In this document: positions 6,173 through 11,781 of the stretch, one piece after another | Position numbering within the stretch: position 1 is the stretch's first letter | Layout: each line of letters begins with the position of its first letter | Origin: Negativicoccus succinicivorans | Lineage (GTDB): Bacteria; Bacillota; Negativicutes; Veillonellales; Negativicoccaceae | Direction: 5' to 3' | Length of the DNA: 11,781 nt | Assembly: GCF_018373335.1 (NCBI RefSeq) | Contig: NZ_JAHAHH010000041.1 | Span: 1-11,781 of the forward strand | Notes under the pieces: generated by a model | Told to the model about the DNA's origin: nothing | Seen by the model: only the letters and a program-made list of their open reading frames with translations | The model's database searches: none | Translations under genes and position numbers: made by a program

Positions 6173-7775
6173 ATTTTTCTTCCTGCTCCATCGTGACGAT
6201 CGGCGGTGACGCTACAAAGGTCACGCCCGGATTGCGTTCGGTGAGCCAATTCGTTTGCCATTCATTGGCGAGCAAAATGACCGGACGTTGTTTGCTGTCG
6301 TAGACGATCATCGACGTGCCGAGCCCGGTAAGATCTTCCGGCGTGGCGTTCAACGCCCAACGCGCGACGCTGTACGGGAGCGGGATCAGATCCACCGTGA
6401 CATTGTATTCGTTTTGCAGACGATACTGCAGAACGTCCCATTGCAACTGACCGACAGCGCCGATGATAAAGGATTCGCGGCCTTCGCCCTGCGTGTAAAT
6501 TTGAATCGCGCCTTCTTGCGCCAACTGATGCATTCCCTTTAGGAACTGCTTGCGTTTCAGGCTGTCTTTCGGCGCGACGCGCGCGAAAAGTTCCGGCGGA
6601 AACACCGGGAAATCGGCGAAGGTGACGATATGTTTCGGATCGCAGAGGGTATCGCCGACGCCCATCGTGCCCGGGTCAAATACGCCGATGATATCGCCGG
6701 GGTAGGCGGATTCGATAATCGTGCGTTCCGTCGCCAAAAATTGTTGCGGCTGGGTCAGGCGGATCGTTTTGCCCGATTGCCGATGCAAGACGCTCATGCC
6801 TTTTTCAAATTGTCCCGAGCAAATCCGCATGAAAACAATGCGATCGTGATGCTTCGGGTCCATGTTCGCCTGGATTTTGAAAACGAACGCGGAGAAATCT
6901 TCATTTTGCGGCTGAACGGTTTCTTCCTGCGCCGGACGCGGTGCCGGCGCGGGCGCCATTTTCAAAAAGCTTTCGAGAAACGGCTGCACGCCGAAATTCG
7001 TCATTGCGCTGCCGAAGTAGAGCGGGGTCAGCTTGCCATGCGCGATTTTTTCCGCGTCGAACGGATCTCCCGCGACATCCAAAAGCTCAATATCTTCTTC
7101 CAGCTGGGCGAGCACTTCTTCGCTGAGCAAGGACTGAATTTCAGGCGACGTGCGTTTGCCGCTCGTCACGGCGAGTTTGTTCTGACCGTGATCGCCGGAG
7201 CGTTCAAACACGTGCACGGTATCCGTTTCGCGCTCATAGATGCCCTGGTATTTGCCGTTGATGCCGACCGGCCAATTCATGGGGCAGGCGCGAATACCGA
7301 GCATGGATTCGAGTTCGGACATCAGGTCGTACGGATTGCGCCCGAAGTGGTCGATTTTATTGACAAAAGTAAAAATCGGAATCCCGCGATCCGCGCACAC
7401 GCGGAACAGTTTTTCCGTCTGCACCTCGACGCCTTTCGCCACATCGATCAGCATGACGGCGCTGTCCGCCGCCATCAATGTGCGGTAGGTGTCCTCTGAA
7501 AAGTCTTGGTGACCAGGCGTATCCAAAATATTGACGCGGTGTCCGTCATAATCGAACTGCAAAACGGAACTCGTGACCGAGATGCCGCGCTGCTTTTCGA
7601 TTTCCATCCAGTCGGAAACGGCGTGCCGCGCCGTTTTGCGCGCCTTGACCGAACCGGCGAGGTGGATCGCGCCGCCGTAAAGTAATAATTTTTCCGTCAG
7701 CGTCGTTTTGCCGGCATCCGGGTGCGAAATAATGGCAAACGTGCGGCGACGGTTGATTTCTTGCGTAAAGTTCAT
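6171..7775 (-). CDS. prfC: peptide chain release factor 3 (RF3)
   Basis: Translational GTPase that recycles release factors RF1/RF2 from the ribosome after termination. The 534 residues are the normal length for RF3. G-domain motifs are intact: G1 HPDAGKTT (18-25), switch I RGISVTSS (63-70), G3 DTPGHQDF (85-92), G4 NKID (139-142). SDWMEIEKQRGISVTSS and the C-terminal half (MHQLAQEGAIQIY, VGQLQWDVLQYRL) are typical of RF3 rather than of EF-G or tetracycline-protection proteins. The start is fixed by AAGGAG (- strand, 7788-7783) spaced 7 bases from the ATG. It is a single-gene unit pointing against the tRNA cluster, with its own promoter and a shared terminator. Confidence 0.96.
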   Translation of the reverse strand: MNFTQEINRRRTFAIISHPDAGKTTLTEKLLLYGGAIHLAGSVKARKTARHAVSDWMEIEKQRGISVTSSVLQFDYDGHRVNILDTPGHQDFSEDTYRTLMAADSAVMLIDVAKGVEVQTEKLFRVCADRGIPIFTFVNKIDHFGRNPYDLMSELESMLGIRACPMNWPVGINGKYQGIYERETDTVHVFERSGDHGQNKLAVTSGKRTSPEIQSLLSEEVLAQLEEDIELLDVAGDPFDAEKIAHGKLTPLYFGSAMTNFGVQPFLESFLKMAPAPAPRPAQEETVQPQNEDFSAFVFKIQANMDPKHHDRIVFMRICSGQFEKGMSVLHRQSGKTIRLTQPQQFLATERTIIESAYPGDIIGVFDPGTMGVGDTLCDPKHIVTFADFPVFPPELFARVAPKDSLKRKQFLKGMHQLAQEGAIQIYTQGEGRESFIIGAVGQLQWDVLQYRLQNEYNVTVDLIPLPYSVARWALNATPEDLTGLGTSMIVYDSKQRPVILLANEWQTNWLTERNPGVTFVASPPIVTMEQEEK

Positions 7776-7799
7776 ACTGTCACTCCTTCATATCTCCAA

Positions 7800-7828
7800 A
7801 TTATAACATGATCCGCGTTTCCTTGAAA
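7800..7828 (-). promoter_or_regulatory. promoter of prfC
   Basis: On the - strand a perfect TATAAT (7805-7800) is preceded by TG-T, making an extended -10 element. The -35 position 17 bases away reads TTTCAA, a poor match that the extended -10 can offset. The start would be near 7793, giving a leader of about 18 bases. Confidence 0.7.
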
Positions 7829-7840
7829 GCGCGCGGGCGG

Positions 7841-7869
7841 TTGTTGGGGCGGGCGATAAAAGGTATAAT
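7841..7869 (+). promoter_or_regulatory. promoter of the membrane protein/dcd/exonuclease operon
   Basis: TTGTTG (7841-7846), a 17-base spacer and a perfect TATAAT (7864-7869), divergent from the prfC promoter about 36 bases away. The predicted start near 7876 lies downstream of the earliest in-frame ATG at 7808, which is why that start is rejected for the next gene. Confidence 0.75.
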
Positions 7870-7894
7870 AAAAGACATCAAAAGGAGAAAGGGT

Positions 7895-8359
7895 GTGCGC
7901 ATGAAACCGGTTTTTATTCGTGAAGACAAGCGGGATTATTTGCAGAAAATGGGCGCGTTCGCATTTGTCACGGCCGTCTCGGTCGCGGTTTGGCAGATCA
8001 TGAAAGTGCGCGGCAGTGAAATCTTTGTCGCGGCGTGTGCGATTGCCTTTTTGTATTGCCTGTACGGCTACTTTTTCCCGACCAAGTTGTTGCGCTTGGA
8101 CAGTAAGGGAGCGAAGTTGCTGGCGAGCAATATTTTAATTCCCTGGAATTATATCTATGAAGTGAATGTGCAGCCTTTTATCGACGGTGAACACGAGAAT
8201 CCGAAAAAGCGCTACGTCGTTTGTCGCGGGTACAGTCCGCGGGCGGAAAGTATTGTCGAATGGTGGCGTTTGCCGATCGGCGCGCGTCGCGCGGATAAAG
8301 TGGCGGCGCAAGTCTGGCGCATGAAAGAGTTATATAGCGGCAAGGTGGGGCAAAAGTGA
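7895..8359 (+). CDS. small membrane protein of unknown function
   Basis: A protein of about 154 residues that I do not recognise. It has a charged N-terminus (KPVFIREDKRDYLQK), two closely spaced membrane helices (about 20-36 and 42-61), and a cytoplasmic C-terminal region of about 90 residues whose pattern (LLRLDSKGAKLLASNILIPWNYIYEV) resembles bacterial PH-like domains that follow two membrane helices; this is only a resemblance. Start choice: AAAGGAG (7881-7887) is 7 bases from the GTG at 7895, while the ATG at 7901 could use the AAGGG at 7889-7893. Either gives almost the same protein. The in-frame ATG at 7808 lies upstream of the operon promoter. The TGA overlaps the next start (GTGA), so it is coupled to dCTP deaminase. 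Confidence 0.7.
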   Translation: MRMKPVFIREDKRDYLQKMGAFAFVTAVSVAVWQIMKVRGSEIFVAACAIAFLYCLYGYFFPTKLLRLDSKGAKLLASNILIPWNYIYEVNVQPFIDGEHENPKKRYVVCRGYSPRAESIVEWWRLPIGARRADKVAAQVWRMKELYSGKVGQK

Positions 8360-8889
8360 TTTTATCCGGAAAAGAAATTGAGCGGCGGCTGGGCGAAAAT
8401 ATTTTTATTGAGCCCTTTGATCCGCGAAGACTGAACCCGAACAGTTACAATTTGAGCTTGGCGAACGAATTGCTAGTTTATGATGAACCGAAGCTCGATA
8501 TGAAAAAGAAAAACACCGCTCATCGCATCGTGATTCCTGAGGACGGTTTGTGGCTGGAGCCGCAGCGGCTTTACTTGGGACGCACGGCGGAGTACACCCG
8601 CACGGAAGGGCTTGTGCCGATGCTCGAAGGACGTTCGTCGGTCGGCCGGCTGGGACTTTTTATCCATGTGACCGCGGGCTTCGGCGATGTCGGTTTCGCG
8701 GGGTATTGGACGCTGGAAATGTTTTGCGTGCAGCCGATCAAAATTTACCCCAACGTGGAACTTTGCCAAATCTATTACCATTTGATCGAAGGCGACTACG
8801 AGCCGTATAAGAGCGGCAAATATCAGCACAATCAAGGCATTCAGCCGAGCCTTTTATACAAGGACTTTGAACGCGAGAACGACGCATGA
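8356..8889 (+). CDS. dcd: dCTP deaminase
   Basis: Trimeric cytosolic enzyme that turns dCTP into dUTP (and in some members on to dUMP), supplying dTTP synthesis. The 177 residues contain the family core: LNPNSYNLSL (26-35), the active-site EGRSSVGRLGLF (91-102, with Ser94/Ser95 and Arg98), TAGFGDVGFAGYWTLE (106-121) ending in the putative catalytic Glu121, and the C-terminal lid KYQHNQGIQPS (155-165). The TAG..D.GF form is closer to what I recall of bifunctional dCTP deaminase/dUTPases than to the E. coli TAH form, so dUMP may be the product; this is inference. It starts with GTG overlapping the upstream stop, preceded by AGGTGGGG, and its own stop overlaps the next ATG. No extra kinase-like domain of phage-defence deaminases is present. 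Confidence 0.9.
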   Translation: MILSGKEIERRLGENIFIEPFDPRRLNPNSYNLSLANELLVYDEPKLDMKKKNTAHRIVIPEDGLWLEPQRLYLGRTAEYTRTEGLVPMLEGRSSVGRLGLFIHVTAGFGDVGFAGYWTLEMFCVQPIKIYPNVELCQIYYHLIEGDYEPYKSGKYQHNQGIQPSLLYKDFERENDA

Positions 8890-9842
8890 ACTGCATTATC
8901 TTTGATTTGGAATGGAACGAACTCGTGCCGTACCAGTTGGCGATGCAAAACGAGATCGGGTTTCCGCTTTCCGGCGAAATCATCGAGATCGGCGCGGTTC
9001 GCATGGCGGGCGACGGCGATTTAAGCGATCGCTTCGATCGCTTGGTGAAGCCGAGTTTTCTGCGCCGAATGCATCCGCACGTCAAGCGATTGACGGGGAT
9101 TACCTGGGAGATGTTGCAGGAGGAAGATGATTTCAAAACCGTCATGACGGAATTTAACCGCTGGTGCGGCGAGGACGCGCTGCTGCTTTCATGGGGGACC
9201 TCCGATCGGCAGGTACTGGCGGAAAACTTGCGTCTGCATCATTTGCCGCGGACTTGGCTCAAACCCTGGTACGATGCGCAAAAAATTTTCGGGCGCTACT
9301 GCTTGGACACTTACGAGCAATACGGCTTGGCGCGCGCGGCCGAATACATGGGCGTAGCGATGGCGGACGACGCGCATCGCGCGGTCAATGACGCAGCGTA
9401 TACGGCGCAAATTTGCGAACGCCTGCCCTTGCGGCGCGCCATTCGCGAATACGATTTTCATCGCAACCTGGGCCCGCTCGAATTTCGTCCGACCGTCGAA
9501 TTTCAGTATTTTGACGGTTACCGCGACAGTCAATCCGCTTGGGCGGATCCCGCCATTTGGGAAATTTACCTGCCCGATCAGGACGCGCCGCTGGACTTGA
9601 CCGAGCCGGAGCGATTGCGGCGGCACACATTGCTGGCGCTCGCGATGGATCACTTGGGAAAGCGGTACCTCGTTCGCTGGAAAACGTATCAATATAAAAA
9701 AGGCCGCGGCACCGTGCATGGCGTCGCGCGCGAAACGTATCGGGCGGTACCTTCCCTGATCGCCTGGTATCGGGACGTCGCCGGCCGCAACACAATGCGC
9801 CGTCGGCTGCACGAGGCGAAAAGCAACCCCGCGTTTCGTTGA
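8886..9842 (+). CDS. DEDDh-family 3'-5' exonuclease with unassigned C-terminal region
   Basis: A 318-residue protein whose N-terminal ~180 residues form a DnaQ/ERI-1-like exonuclease. The acidic metal ligands are visible: Asp7 and Glu9 in IFDLEWN, Asp107 in SWGTSDRQVL, and His164/Asp169 in DDAHRAVNDA, the DEDDh pattern. EIIEIGAVRM and HPHVKRLTGIT are standard for the fold. The DLEWN and SWGxxDRxVL forms recall the KapD/ERI-1 branch, often linked to RNA trimming, more than polymerase proofreading subunits. The last ~130 residues are outside the nuclease domain, rich in Trp, Tyr and Arg, strongly basic at the end (RRRLHEAKSN), and match nothing I know; a nucleic-acid-binding role is a guess. 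The ATG overlaps the dcd stop (ATGA), indicating coupling. No terminator follows before guaA. Confidence 0.85.
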   Translation: MNCIIFDLEWNELVPYQLAMQNEIGFPLSGEIIEIGAVRMAGDGDLSDRFDRLVKPSFLRRMHPHVKRLTGITWEMLQEEDDFKTVMTEFNRWCGEDALLLSWGTSDRQVLAENLRLHHLPRTWLKPWYDAQKIFGRYCLDTYEQYGLARAAEYMGVAMADDAHRAVNDAAYTAQICERLPLRRAIREYDFHRNLGPLEFRPTVEFQYFDGYRDSQSAWADPAIWEIYLPDQDAPLDLTEPERLRRHTLLALAMDHLGKRYLVRWKTYQYKKGRGTVHGVARETYRAVPSLIAWYRDVAGRNTMRRRLHEAKSNPAFR

Positions 9843-9871
9843 CGCGAAAGTCGTATGCGCGACGCACGTCA

Positions 9872-9880
9872 TGCTATAAT
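9872..9880 (+). promoter_or_regulatory. extended -10 promoter of guaA
   Basis: TG-C-TATAAT at 9872-9880 is an ideal extended -10 element; the sequence 17 bases upstream is a poor -35. It lies 30 bases after the exonuclease stop. The predicted leader is only about 30 bases, so there is no room for a purine riboswitch. Confidence 0.75.
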
Positions 9881-9917
9881 AAAACAGTAAAATAACTATG
9901 TATTAGAGGAGATTCAT

Positions 9918-11443
<1,526 letters not shown>

Positions 11444-11453
<10 letters not shown>

Positions 11454-11712
11454 TTAAATGGAATGATAAAGCAGAAATTTATTTTATCGAAGCTAAGAAA
11501 ACAGCATTAAATTTACATGATTTAGATCAATTATTTATATATTGTAAATTATGTGATCCAGAAGATGCATACTTACTATCTTCATACGGATTAGGAAGTT
11601 TGAACAAAATTTTAAAAATTTAAATAGAGAAGATTTACTTGACTACGGAAATGGGAACAAAATAAAGGTAGAAAGGTGGGATATTACAAAAAATAGTAAA
11701 GATAAACTATAG
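11444..11712 (+). pseudogene. frameshifted 3' remnant of an AT-rich gene, nuclease-like
   Basis: Two overlapping open segments appear to be one broken gene. The first (frame of 11444, stop at 11621-11623) encodes 59 residues including EIYFIEAKKTALNLHDLDQL and CDPEDAYLLSSYGLG. The second (in the -1 frame, from about 11599 to the stop at 11710-11712) continues sensibly with FEQNFKNLNREDLLDYGNG and RWDITKNS. Restoring one T to the run at 11599-11601 would join them. IEAKK after a beta-like strand resembles the E-x-K half-motif of PD-(D/E)XK nucleases, with the preceding Asp missing because the 5' part is absent; this assignment is tentative. The only ATG (11444) lies inside guaA with no ribosome site, so the fragment is unlikely to be expressed. 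Base and codon use (AAA, TTA, GAT, AAT) differ completely from every other gene here. Confidence 0.55.
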
Positions 11713-11738
11713 TTCCTAAACTATAGTTTATCTTTACT
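11695..11738. repeat. perfect 20-bp inverted repeat made of two AACTATAGTT palindromes
   Basis: The arms at 11695-11714 and 11719-11738 are exact reverse complements around a CCTA loop. Each arm contains the self-complementary decamer AACTATAGTT, so TAAACTATAGTT also occurs as a direct repeat 14 bases apart (11703 and 11717). The stop codon of the pseudogene lies in the left arm. As a transcript it would fold into a long AT-rich hairpin, but no T run follows, so it is an atypical terminator. Other readings are a protein-binding operator or the end of a mobile element. Confidence 0.85.
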
Positions 11739-11781
11739 GATGATATAGATTTAATTATGAGCAAAAAATGATGATAATTAA
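11739..11781. other. AT-rich end of window, no feature seen
   Basis: The last 43 bases are AT-rich with several stop codons in all + frames. I see no gene, repeat or promoter that I could defend. Confidence 0.5.

Noticed and set aside
6630..7499. 289-codon + strand frame opposite prfC
   Set aside because: It is a shadow of a GC-biased gene, rich in His/Arg/Phe with no recognisable domain; prfC on the other strand has all GTPase motifs.
7808..7894. Earlier ATG for the small membrane protein, adding a basic N-terminus
   Set aside because: It lies upstream of the TTGTTG-17-TATAAT promoter and lacks a ribosome site; AAAGGAG fits the GTG at 7895.
9189..9872. 227-codon - strand frame opposite the exonuclease gene
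   Set aside because: The exonuclease shows intact catalytic motifs and coupled start; the antisense frame has neither.
9843..9917. Possible purine riboswitch ahead of guaA
   Set aside because: The promoter leaves a leader of only about 30 bases and no three-way junction elements are present.
11454..11623. The 59-codon frame as an intact small gene
   Set aside because: Its only ATG is inside guaA without a Shine-Dalgarno site, and protein-like sequence continues in another frame past its stop.

Overview
The window looks like chromosomal DNA from a Negativicutes-type Firmicute, meaning a Gram-positive-lineage bacterium with an LPS outer membrane. Three things suggest this. The LPS-export genes (LptA-like, LptB, LptF/LptG-like) sit together and run straight into a DUF3084 gene. 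The Shine-Dalgarno sites (AGGAG type) and the -35/-10 promoters with 17-bp spacers are typical of Firmicutes. The GC content is moderately high. I cannot name a genus from this sequence alone. The window is dense and mostly housekeeping until the last ~330 bases, where composition changes abruptly.

Layout. (1) 1-3520, + strand: an LPS transport operon with the 3' end of an LptA/OstA gene, lptB, an LptF/G permease and a DUF3084 membrane coiled-coil protein, closed by an intrinsic terminator. (2) 3539-5400, +: a small YqgF/RuvC-fold protein translationally coupled to an APC-superfamily amino acid permease. (3) 5397-6101, +: four tRNA genes, Pro(TGG), Arg(TCT), Lys(CTT) and Ala(GGC), in three transcription units with clear promoters and terminators. 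One extra promoter-like site between Arg and Lys has no obvious customer. (4) 6147-7828, - strand: prfC (release factor 3) with its own promoter, and a bidirectional terminator at its 3' end. (5) 7841-9842, +: a tightly overlapping three-gene operon with a small membrane protein of unknown function, dCTP deaminase and a DEDDh 3'-5' exonuclease with an unassigned C-terminal region. (6) 9875-11453, +: guaA (GMP synthase) behind an extended -10 promoter.

(7) 11454-11781: very AT-rich DNA that begins exactly at the guaA stop codon. It holds the 3' part of a broken gene, whose frame I reconstruct as two segments joined by a one-base loss in a T run. The encoded fragment has a nuclease-like I-E-A-K motif. 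The gene ends in a perfect 20-bp inverted repeat built from two copies of the palindrome AACTATAGTT. Because guaA 3' ends are known integration sites for genomic islands, I read this as the edge of acquired DNA or its scar. A chimeric assembly is the main alternative.

I see no CRISPR array, insertion sequence, rRNA or riboswitch. No complete, clearly new system is visible. The best leads are the guaA-proximal remnant with its hairpin, the orphan promoter among the tRNAs, and the membrane protein/dCTP deaminase/exonuclease operon.
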